Virus record (IMG/VR): IMGVR_UViG_3300031224_000042
Span: 1 to 25,351 of that record
Direction: 5' to 3' (one strand)
From: a virus
Length of the DNA: 25,351 nt
The position numbers and the translations under genes were made by a program. Each line of letters opens with the position of its first letter. Position 1 is the first letter of the stretch. The notes beneath the pieces were generated by a model. It worked only from the letters and a program-made list of their open reading frames with translations, was not told the origin of the DNA and did no database searches. Below, one piece after another: positions 1 through 6,760 of the stretch.

Positions 1-13
1 TTTCTTTTTCCAT
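1..13 (-). CDS. Possible start of next gene (truncated by window edge)
   Basis: An ATG on the minus strand at 13-11 begins a reading frame M-E-K-E that leaves the window. It starts one base after the stop codon of the preceding gene, the tight spacing used throughout this operon. Only four codons are visible, so no product can be named. Because the next gene upstream but one is NrdB, a ribonucleotide reductase large subunit is possible but not shown. Confidence 0.3.
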
Positions 14-14
14 G

Positions 15-221
15 TTATTCTAGTATTTCTAAAGGATTAGGTACAAATACAACATTAGTATTTATTTTCTCTCTATCTCCTTGATAATCCCATACCATGT
101 TATAAATATAATTCCATCCACCTGAAACTCTCATTACTTCCACATATTCATCTATATGTATAGTTGAATGTAATTCCATTTCATGTAGTTTATTTATATC
201 TACTTTTTCAAAATCTCTCAT
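15..221 (-). CDS. Small conserved-type phage protein, 68 aa, unknown function
   Basis: A 68-residue acidic protein starting at an ATG preceded by an A/T-rich leader and ending with TAA. It contains a stretch around residues 13-37 (HEMELHSTIHIDEYVEVMRV, then GGW) that resembles small proteins I associate with nucleotide-metabolism or replication operons of Bacteroidota phages. I do not recognise a domain. There are no cysteines or membrane segments. It follows nrdB by about 23 bases, so it is probably co-transcribed with it. A CTAAACAAAA motif lies 17 nt before its ATG, overlapping the nrdB stop codon. Both tryptophans are TGG. Confidence 0.75.
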   Translation of the reverse strand: MRDFEKVDINKLHEMELHSTIHIDEYVEVMRVSGGWNYIYNMVWDYQGDREKINTNVVFVPNPLEILE

Positions 222-238
222 TTAATTTAATTTAATAT

Positions 239-248
239 TTTTGTTTAG
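239..248 (-). promoter_or_regulatory. CTAAACAAAA leader motif before the 68-aa gene
   Basis: The minus-strand 10-mer CTAAACAAAA lies 17 nt before the ATG at 221 and contains the TAA stop of nrdB. The same 10-mer is found 17 nt before the start of the gene at 21163-21750 and 21 nt before RusA. A one-base variant lies 14 nt before the helicase start. It may be a translation-enhancing A-rich leader or part of a phage promoter; the sequence alone does not decide. Confidence 0.3.
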
Positions 249-1219
249 AAAAGGTCATCTTCTGTAATACTTTCTGATTTTTTATTATAGTCAATACTCT
301 TTTTGTAAAAGAAATCTCCTTCTTTGGTTGATTTAATTTCAACGTCAAACCACATTGTACTTTCTAACTTTTGAGTTTGGACCTCAAAAGCTTTACTCAT
401 TCCAATGCTTTCTAAGCTGTTGTTAAATCTGTTTTTAATAAATTCAGTAATTGTTTCCTTTGATAAGAAATCTAGTTCACCTTTTTCAAAAATCCAATCT
501 AAAACTTTACACTCGGCTTCTAAAGCCTTGACGCACGCAGATTTAATTATCTCTTCAAATTCTTCATCAAACCATCCAGGGTTTTCTTTTTTAATTATAT
601 TGATTAATTCAATACCAAAATTACCATGTACATCTTCTTCCTTGCTTGTTGCTTCTACTATATTTGATACACCCTTGAACAAATTAAGTTCTTTATTGAA
701 TGACATCATTATCAGAAACTGGCTAAATAAAGAAACATGTTCTATAAATAAGCTGAATAAAAGAATAGATTTTGTATACATCTTATTACTTTTACTCCTT
801 GTTCCATCAAGGTATTTGCTAAGGTAGTTAATTCTACCTTTAATAGCTGGTACTTCAGTAATTGTTTGAAATTCATCTTCTAATCCAAGAACCTCAAGTA
901 AATGTTTATAAGCATCAAAGTGCCTAGCTTCACTTTCACTAAATGTAGCTCCTATTGATTGAATTTCATATTTTGGTAGACGTTTATACAGATCACCCCA
1001 AAACGCTTTCACGTTAACTTCTATCTGAGCTATTGCAAGCATGGAACGCTTGATTGCCTCACGTTGACTGTCTGTAACTTTAGTCATAAAATCAGAGATG
1101 TCTTCTGTTATATTAAACTCACTATGTATTCAGTAAGAATGTCTTATAGCATTTTTATACTTTAAAAGTTCAGGATACTCATAAGGTAACACTGATTTTC
1201 TTTTTTCAAATATATTCAT
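245..1219 (-). CDS. nrdB: Ribonucleotide reductase class Ia small subunit (NrdB), with one in-frame TGA (Trp)
   Basis: The diiron/tyrosyl-radical subunit of aerobic ribonucleotide reductase, which with NrdA makes deoxynucleotides for phage replication. Visible metal-ligand signatures are ISDF (Asp), SEARH (Glu and His), FIEH (second helix Glu) and EEDVH (Glu-x-x-His). The radical tyrosine sits four residues after the first His (RHFDAY). The C-terminus ends in acidic-hydrophobic DDLF, typical of the NrdA-docking tail. The gene is 324 aa only if TGA at 1130-1132 is read as Trp. That codon lies in SYWIHSEFN, which aligns with SFFWRPEEV of E. coli NrdB, so it encodes the radical-transfer Trp48 equivalent. 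The start ATG overlaps the stop of the preceding gene (TAATG). With the standard code the gene would start at 1087 and lose its N-terminus. No NrdA gene is visible. Confidence 0.95.
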
Positions 1220-1401
1220 TATGCTATTAGTGTTTCTAATTTTGTCATTCTTGCATTAACAGCATCTTTTAGTTTAACAAAAGTTCCAACATGAATTTTA
1301 TTTATTGTTTTACCAGTACTAATCCAAGCTTCATATTTATTACTTCTATCAGCTCTTTTTGTTACTCCTTTAAATCCTGTGTTTGTTTTAATTTTACTCA
1401 T
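1219..1401 (-). CDS. AP2-like DNA-binding domain protein, 60 aa
   Basis: A 60-residue basic protein that is essentially one domain: GFKGVTKR, then YEAWIST, then IHVGTFVKLKDAVNARM. This beta-strand/helix pattern (G-hydrophobic, YxAxI, G-x-F, then a helix with D/E-A) matches the AP2/ERF-like DNA-binding domain often attached to phage HNH homing endonucleases. No nuclease motif is present, so it is either a stand-alone DNA-binding protein or the remnant of a homing endonuclease. It overlaps the nrdB start by one base and lies 18 bases after the MazG gene, consistent with one transcript. The family assignment is by pattern only. Confidence 0.7.
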   Translation of the reverse strand: MSKIKTNTGFKGVTKRADRSNKYEAWISTGKTINKIHVGTFVKLKDAVNARMTKLETLIA

Positions 1402-1419
1402 TTTTCTATCTTTTTATAT

Positions 1420-1722
1420 TTAATCGTTTTTTACAAATACTCCGTCTACCATTTTGCCATTGCGTTTACTTATAATATTATAAGCACTTTCTAGGCAATC
1501 TACTAGATCCATTTGTTGTAATTCTGCTTGTAATATAATAGTTACAAGAATATCGCCAAGTGCGTCCTTTATTTCCACTTGATCACCATTATTTATGGCA
1601 GCTAATAATTCATTGACTTCTTCAAGTGTTTTAATTGCTTGTCCCATCGGTGTTCCTTTTGCAAGGATTCCTTTTTCTTCTCCTCATTTTACTATAAGCT
1701 GTTGTAATTCACTATAATTCAT
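1420..1722 (-). CDS. MazG-like nucleotide pyrophosphohydrolase (one in-frame TGA)
   Basis: A 100-residue member of the all-alpha NTP pyrophosphohydrolase (MazG/dUTPase-like) family, which hydrolyses (d)NTPs to monophosphates and pyrophosphate. The metal-binding pattern E-E-x-x-E is seen as LEEVNELL and is followed by the second acidic helix DALGDILVTI. The N-terminus IVKWGEEKGILAKGTP matches the usual W-x-x-x-(K/R)GI start of phage MazG-like proteins, but its Trp is encoded by TGA at 1684-1686. Under the standard code the gene would be shortened to begin at the Met at 1647. Placed just before the AP2-like gene and nrdB, it fits a nucleotide-pool function. No fused second domain is present. 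Confidence 0.88.
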
Positions 1723-1748
1723 ATTTCTCTATTTAGAATTAAGTTTTG

Positions 1749-2327
1749 TTAAAATATATTATGTATATTTTCTAATTTAATCTTTTTTTCATTTTTAAAT
1801 TCATAAGTTTCATTTGATATATCTAATGTCTGACCAAGTTCACAGCCTTTTTTTAGCTTAACGCATAAGTCTATTTCCATTTTTTCTCTTAGCTTGTCTG
1901 ACTTATTAAATATATCATCAAATCTTTTTATTGTTGAATTTACAAATCCTGGTATTTTACCATATAATTCAATCCAATACTTTTTTACTTGCATTTTGTA
2001 ATCATTTGAAATTTCTGAATATTTACCTTTCATTAAATTTAATATATCCTTATAATATTCTTTTGGTATATCATACTCATAAAGTACATTTGAACCAACA
2101 GAATAAGATGTATTATATAATTCATTATCAGTAAGTATATTTTCTTTTTCTGTAAATGTTACATCCCTGTAATTAAAAGTGCATTCAATATAAAATTTAC
2201 CAATATTTAAATTTCTATTTGTAAATAAATAAGTATTAATAATATGAGATTGTATATTGACGTTTAAATCAACTCATTGTGATAATATAGGTAAAACATA
2301 ACCATGACTAATATTTTTTTTTTTCAT
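1749..2327 (-). CDS. Unknown phage protein, 192 aa (one in-frame TGA)
   Basis: A continuous 192-codon frame exists only if TGA at 2274-2276 is Trp (LSQWVDLN). The N-terminal half looks beta-rich, with many Tyr, Asn and Ile residues and TYLFTN / KFYIECTFNYR strands. The C-terminal half (from about residue 99, KGKYSEISNDYK) looks helical and ends with charged residues. No membrane segment or recognisable catalytic motif is seen. It begins three bases beyond the stop of the PD-(D/E)XK nuclease gene and so belongs to the same transcript. I associate the K-Y-S-x-x-S motif with hypothetical proteins of related phages, but I cannot assign a function. Confidence 0.75.
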
Positions 2328-2329
2328 AG

Positions 2330-3646
2330 TTATTTGTTATTTTTTTTATATTTATATTTATCTTTATTTAAATTTAAAATTTCTAATAAATTTTCATCAG
2401 TTATTAAACTTTTTCTTTCATTAGAAAAATTTGATTGAACTTTAGAATTAAAACTTAAACCTATTTCTTTTTTTTGTTCATTTAAGTCATTTATATTAAA
2501 TTCGTTTTTTTTTTTACGAAAATTAGTGTTATCATAAGTATTATTTGAAAAACTATTATGTTGTGGTAAAGGTACTTCCTCAAGTATTAACTCATCATTA
2601 TTTTCTAAATGATTTCTAAATGTTTTTACAAATCCAAACGTATTACCATTATTATTAATATTTTCTAATTTTTGATAACCATTTATATAATATTCATAAT
2701 CATATATAAATTTTTTGTTTTCTATATGATATTTTATTTTATTAACTATTTCATGTATTCCTAATATTGGATTATTATACATTGTAATACTACCTGTATA
2801 TGCAGAATAAATAGTTTCAGAAGTTATTTTAAATAAAAGAGGTTCTTCAAATGTATTTACAGCAACAATACAGGGTTCTAAAATACGATAATCTTTAAGT
2901 GATAAATTATTTTCTACATAATGATGTAAAGCAAGTGTGTAAATACATGCTTGTATATCATACCTATAATTATAATAACTTTTCTTAAAGTCCTTCATTA
3001 AAAACGAAGTATATTTTAAATCAATTTCTTGTATTGTTTTATTTTTATGATCAATATGAATATTGTCTAAATAAGATTTATATTTAATATTTTCATATTC
3101 AAATTTAATTAATATTTGATTTAAATTTTGAAAATCACCAGATGATTTATAATTAAAATACTTTTTAACATAAATATTTTCTTTTAACTTATTAGACATA
3201 TTTGTAATATCAATATAATTTTGTGAAGTAATTTTTATTTTACCTTCAGCTTTTATATTATCTAACATTATGTCTTTCACTTTACTAACCCTTTCTTGTA
3301 TTTTATTTTTGTTTGATATATCACTTACAAATAATTTATTTTCTTTGCAAATATCAAAACAAACGTTAAAGAATTCGTCATTGTTAATAAGCTTTTTTGA
3401 TATACTACCATCTAATTCTTTATAAATTAAATTTAAAAGATCACTCTCCATTGATGTTAATTTGGTACTATTATCACTTATATAATATATTTCTTCAAAA
3501 TTATTATAAACATAATCATCTAACATTTTACCTTTTGACAAGCCTTTTGTTTTTTTTTCTTTTTCAGTAATAAGGGAAGAAGGACCTTCTTGTATAAAGC
3601 GTAATATAGAACTATATGAATGATAATCTTTATCTTTGTTTAACAT
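2330..3646 (-). CDS. PD-(D/E)XK (RecB/Cas4-like) nuclease, 438 aa
   Basis: A likely DNA exonuclease or recombination nuclease of the RecB/RecE/lambda-exonuclease-like fold. The core lies near residues 180-245: YLDNIHID (motif Asp), then QEIDLKYTS (E-x-D-L-K, the (D/E)XK motif), then YRYDIQACIYTLAL, matching the downstream Q-x-x-x-Y helix of RecB-family nucleases. The N-terminus has the family's usual SYSSILRFIQEGPSSL opening followed by GKMLDDYVY. The last 90 or so residues are Asn/Lys/Ser-rich and probably disordered. Its start ATG directly follows the RusA stop (TAAATG), so the two recombination nucleases are probably translationally coupled. It contains no Trp, so it gives no information on TGA. 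Confidence 0.85.
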   Translation of the reverse strand: MLNKDKDYHSYSSILRFIQEGPSSLITEKEKKTKGLSKGKMLDDYVYNNFEEIYYISDNSTKLTSMESDLLNLIYKELDGSISKKLINNDEFFNVCFDICKENKLFVSDISNKNKIQERVSKVKDIMLDNIKAEGKIKITSQNYIDITNMSNKLKENIYVKKYFNYKSSGDFQNLNQILIKFEYENIKYKSYLDNIHIDHKNKTIQEIDLKYTSFLMKDFKKSYYNYRYDIQACIYTLALHHYVENNLSLKDYRILEPCIVAVNTFEEPLLFKITSETIYSAYTGSITMYNNPILGIHEIVNKIKYHIENKKFIYDYEYYINGYQKLENINNNGNTFGFVKTFRNHLENNDELILEEVPLPQHNSFSNNTYDNTNFRKKKNEFNINDLNEQKKEIGLSFNSKVQSNFSNERKSLITDENLLEILNLNKDKYKYKKNNK

Positions 3647-4024
3647 TTAATATACTTTTAAATAAAAACCAGGTTTTTCTTTATTATACCCAGTGTAATT
3701 TCCTTTAATTTTAAAAGGAAAAGGAACCATTTCTGTAATGTTGTCATCATCTATTCATCCAGCATGAGTCATCTCATCCTGAATTGTTTGAATAGGATTT
3801 ACCCAATCATATTTATGATGAGTACCTCTTATAAAATGTATTCCTATTTTGTAAGGTTTTTTTTTACCTTTTATCATTTGGTGAAAAGCGTTTTTATTAT
3901 CTTTCCACCATTGTGCAGTGTCTGTTTTTCATTTTTTAGTAGCTTTAGAAGCTATAAAATATTTACCAGTTCATCTGCGTCCATTTTTGCTTGATGGCAC
4001 TGAGCCATCACAAAATAACATCAT
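3647..4024 (-). CDS. RusA-like Holliday-junction resolvase, three in-frame TGA codons
   Basis: The 125-residue frame is visible only when TGA at 3755-3757, 3929-3931 and 3971-3973 are all read as Trp. No open frame longer than about 40 codons exists here under the standard code. The C-terminal region reads IGIHFIRGTHHKYDWVNPIQTIQDEM, then THAGWIDDDN. This corresponds to the RusA signature of a conserved Asp (here KYDWVN), a helix with D, and the A-G-x-(I/V)-x-D-D catalytic Asp pair. RusA-like enzymes resolve branched DNA during phage recombination and packaging. It lies directly before the PD-(D/E)XK nuclease. Three tryptophans are TGG and three TGA. Two tandem ATGs (4024 and 4021) could serve as start; I chose the first. 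Confidence 0.85.
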
Positions 4025-4025
4025 A

Positions 4026-4184
4026 CTATTTTTTAATTTTATCGTTTTTGTTTAGAAAAATTTTAAGAGTTCTAGAATCATCTTGAAATGATAATTCAAT
4101 ATCTTTAACTTTCATATTTACATAAGACCTTCCATTATTATCAATAACTTCTAGTCTTGTTATTTTATTTATATCACCTGCCAT
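4026..4184 (-). CDS. Small phage protein, 52 aa
   Basis: A 52-residue ATG-to-TAG frame between two tightly spaced genes. It reads ITRLEVIDNNGRSYVNMKV and then LSFQDDSRTLKIFL. The pattern (R-x-E-V-I-D, G-R-x-Y-V, S-x-Q-D-D-x-x-T-L-K-I-F) resembles very short conserved proteins I associate with crAss-like and other Bacteroidota phages; their function is unknown. It ends one base before the RusA start codon. It contains no Trp and is one of only two genes where I can see a TAG stop. Confidence 0.7.
   Translation of the reverse strand: MAGDINKITRLEVIDNNGRSYVNMKVKDIELSFQDDSRTLKIFLNKNDKIKK
4046..4055 (-). promoter_or_regulatory. CTAAACAAAA leader motif before RusA
   Basis: Exact copy of the 10-mer found before the genes starting at 221 and 21750. 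It sits 21 nt upstream of the RusA ATG and inside the 3' end of the 52-aa gene, so it is also coding. It may be coincidental here. Confidence 0.2.
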
Positions 4185-4192
4185 TTTATAAA

Positions 4193-4567
4193 TTATTTAT
4201 TTTTGTTATACCATTCTATAAATTCAATTACTGCTTGATAAACAGCTTTGATTTTAGATTTATCCCATTGAGAATTATCATAATCAATATTATAACCTAA
4301 AAATTCAACAATATATTGTTGTTTCATTTTACCAGCACTATAATAGTGAATATTAGAACTGCAAAATTGATTTTCTATTTTTTCAACTACAGGCATTAAC
4401 CAATCCCAAGATTTATGATATTTACTATCTGTAATATAAAAAGTAATCATTGATGAATTAGGTTCTTCTACATAACAATCTTCTATATCTTTACTATTCT
4501 TATATCTATTTTTATATAAAAACTCAGCTATTAATTTATTACCATTTAATACAAAATTCTTTTCCAT
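4193..4567 (-). CDS. Unknown phage protein, 124 aa
   Basis: A 124-residue protein containing KSWDWLMPVVEKIE near the middle and AVYQAVIEFIEWYN at the C-terminus. This pairing resembles a small hypothetical protein I associate with Bacteroidota phages; no function is known to me. All four Trp codons are TGG. The start codon lies inside the 3' end of the UDG-like gene (29-base overlap in another frame), suggesting translational coupling. No membrane segment or metal-binding cluster is seen. Confidence 0.8.
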   Translation of the reverse strand: MEKNFVLNGNKLIAEFLYKNRYKNSKDIEDCYVEEPNSSMITFYITDSKYHKSWDWLMPVVEKIENQFCSSNIHYYSAGKMKQQYIVEFLGYNIDYDNSQWDKSKIKAVYQAVIEFIEWYNKNK

Positions 4568-5243
4568 TGTTTTCTTTTATTAATTCATTAATTTGCTTAA
4601 AATGATTACAATTCCATTCTTCATTTCTTTTTGCAGCAAGTTCAGGATGTATACATTTTAAAGCATAGCAAAATTTTAATTTGTTTTCTGGAACAACTTC
4701 GTGAAAAGTTTTCATAACATCCTTTCCCCATAAACAAAATATTACACCTGGATTATTATCTATAATAGTATTAATAGTAACTTTAATAAAATTATCCCAT
4801 ATTTTTTGATGTGAGTTTACAATTCCAGCTTGAATTGTTAATGATGTGTTTAGAAGCATTACATTTTGTAAAGCCCAGTGTTTTAAAGTAACATCAAAAT
4901 TAATATCTAAACTATTATATGTTTGCTCAACCCGTTCTCTTATTTTAAATAAAGAAGGTGATATCCTAATAGTTTCATCACTATTAGCAAATGAAAAACC
5001 ATTTGCTGAAATATTAGGATTAGGAGTATTTCCTATTATCACCACTTTTACTTTATTATAAGGAACATATCTAAAAGCTCTAAATATATTTCTTTTTAAA
5101 GGAAATATAGTTTTTTTTTCATAACTTTTGTTTAAATAAATGATAAGCTCTTTAAAATAATCTGATTTAATCATATATAAAAAGCTTTCATCGTTAACCC
5201 ATTCACCAAAAGTTTTTTGAAAATTTATAATATTATTTTTCAA
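4539..5243 (-). CDS. Family-1 uracil-DNA-glycosylase-like protein lacking catalytic motifs
   Basis: At 234 aa it is close to the length of E. coli Ung (229 aa) and shows the same architecture. Near residues 67-77 it reads VVIIGNTPNPN where active enzymes have VV(I/L)GQDPYH, and NGFSFAN follows where active enzymes have HGLAFS. MLLNTSLT at 129-136 matches the L-L-L-N-T-x-L-T motif, and HPEL at 199-202 replaces the HPSPLS loop. The water-activating Asp and the stacking Tyr of motif A are gone (Thr and Asn instead), and the Ser-Pro loop is altered. It may therefore bind uracil or act as a replication accessory protein, as poxvirus D4 does, rather than excise bases. The start is TTG at 5243, overlapping the stop of the amidoligase gene; no earlier ATG gives the conserved N-terminus. 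All six Trp are TGG. Confidence 0.85.
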   Translation of the reverse strand: MKNNIINFQKTFGEWVNDESFLYMIKSDYFKELIIYLNKSYEKKTIFPLKRNIFRAFRYVPYNKVKVVIIGNTPNPNISANGFSFANSDETIRISPSLFKIRERVEQTYNSLDINFDVTLKHWALQNVMLLNTSLTIQAGIVNSHQKIWDNFIKVTINTIIDNNPGVIFCLWGKDVMKTFHEVVPENKLKFCYALKCIHPELAAKRNEEWNCNHFKQINELIKENNGKEFCIKW

Positions 5244-6747
5244 TTACTGAATCTGTAAAACTACTATAATAAGAATGTTCACTAAGACCTTTGGGATCTT
5301 TTTTGTTCATTTCTTTCATTACTTCAACTCTTTCATCAAAATATTTTTGATTACTATCACAAAGTAAATTACTAAATTCAGGAGCTTTTTTATTAAGAAG
5401 CTTTAAAAGTGAACTATATTTATTATTAAGTTTGCTAAAGGATTTTAAAAATTTAGGGTCATTAAATTTATTTTCTAACTTATTAGCAGAAACTACAATT
5501 ACAGATGACATTAACATAAAATGAAATATTTTAAAAAAATCAAAAGTATTGTTATGTTGTCTAAATTCAACAGTTTTCATATTAGTAAATATAATAGGTA
5601 TCATATTAAACCACACATACCTAGCTTTAATATTCCATTTAGAAGTACCATTAGGATCTTTAGGATGTTTATTTACATTGGCTAAATCTTCACCAAATTC
5701 GGAAAAAGTATAACCTCCTGATAAACCACTAAATAAATTATCAAAAGCAATTTGTTTAAGTTTTTTAATATCAGTATTTTTATAATCCATCATTATTTCT
5801 AATGAAGTAGTATTCATAGGACCACTATAATTTTTATTTTTATCATAATTTGTAGAAATTTCTTTATACAAAGGTTGTAAAGAATAAATATCACGTTCTA
5901 ATAAAGTTGATATATTATTAATAGCAAGAATATTATTAGGAGTTCTTTTAAGACCACCTAAATGAAGGTGTAATGAACAATTATAATCGTATTGTGTTCT
6001 TTCTTTTAACAGATTACAAATTTCCATAACATTGTATAAACCTTTTGTACCAGATAAAGGTACTGTTACATATTCTAAACCTGAAATACTACCATCTCTC
6101 AATGCTATTATTCCATGTTTATAACATAATCTATCTGGTAAATAACCTCTAGATGTTTCAAATTCAAGACCAAAAGTGATACCATTTTTTTCTAATAATA
6201 ATCCAAATTCTTCTACCATTTTATTTTTAGTGGAAGGTTTATAATAATCAGAATATGATTTTTCAATCATTTTACTAACAAATCTACTATCATAATTTAA
6301 AGTATTTTTATCTACAGGTGCTTTTCCAATTTTTTTAAAAGATGATTTTGACATCATATCTTTTTTGTAAAAAACACCAGTGTTATAATGCTCTAAGTAA
6401 TTATTATTTAATACATTTTTATTAATACATGTTTGAAAAGAAAATTTATCTAATGAAACTTTTATATTTTCAGTAACATTTGGACTAAAAAAACCTAATT
6501 CAAAAGTATCATCATCATTTATATTAATAATACCTTTTGTTAAAAGTTGTTTATTTACTAATACATAAGATTTATTTTCGTGATCATATTCAATAAGACC
6601 ATTATTAAATCTGTGATACTTATTATTTACTTTATAACATCCTCCACTATTTTTAACTTCAATATTACCTATTTCATAATATTCATTTTTAATTTTTCGA
6701 CATTTTAATTTATCGATATTTTTACCATTATAGGTTTTAACTATCAT
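5233..6747 (-). CDS. Putative amidoligase (Amidoligase_2 type), 504 aa
   Basis: A member of the COOH-NH2 ligase superfamily related to glutamine synthetase, enzymes predicted to use ATP to join an amino group to a carboxylate. The domain begins near residue 190 with ITFGLEFETSRGYLPDRL, followed by ALRDGSISGLEYVTVPL (217-231), CSLHLHLGG (257-265) and TVEFRQHNNTFDF near residue 405. These are the E-x-E, R-D-x-S, G-x-E, H-x-H and E-x-R positions typical of the family. About 185 N-terminal residues precede the domain and match nothing I know; they may bind the acceptor. The gene follows the class II amidotransferase by 13 bases and overlaps the UDG-like gene by 11, so it sits at the end of the ligase cassette. 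The substrate cannot be read from sequence. Confidence 0.85.
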   Translation of the reverse strand: MIVKTYNGKNIDKLKCRKIKNEYYEIGNIEVKNSGGCYKVNNKYHRFNNGLIEYDHENKSYVLVNKQLLTKGIININDDDTFELGFFSPNVTENIKVSLDKFSFQTCINKNVLNNNYLEHYNTGVFYKKDMMSKSSFKKIGKAPVDKNTLNYDSRFVSKMIEKSYSDYYKPSTKNKMVEEFGLLLEKNGITFGLEFETSRGYLPDRLCYKHGIIALRDGSISGLEYVTVPLSGTKGLYNVMEICNLLKERTQYDYNCSLHLHLGGLKRTPNNILAINNISTLLERDIYSLQPLYKEISTNYDKNKNYSGPMNTTSLEIMMDYKNTDIKKLKQIAFDNLFSGLSGGYTFSEFGEDLANVNKHPKDPNGTSKWNIKARYVWFNMIPIIFTNMKTVEFRQHNNTFDFFKIFHFMLMSSVIVVSANKLENKFNDPKFLKSFSKLNNKYSSLLKLLNKKAPEFSNLLCDSNQKYFDERVEVMKEMNKKDPKGLSEHSYYSSFTDSVIEK

Positions 6748-6760
6748 TTTATTATTTTTA

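Noticed and set aside
405-827. Long plus-strand open frame opposite nrdB
   Set aside because: It is antisense to clear NrdB motifs, is rich in Ser/Leu/Ile as expected for a mirror frame, and has no recognisable domain. All supported genes are on the minus strand.
3764-3994. Plus-strand open frame opposite RusA
   Set aside because: The minus strand holds a complete RusA-like gene once TGA is read as Trp.
5243-5243. Rejecting the UDG-like gene because its frame starts with TTG
   Set aside because: No suitable upstream ATG exists and the TTG overlaps the amidoligase stop, as other gene junctions here do. The first internal ATG would remove conserved N-terminal sequence, so TTG is kept as the start.
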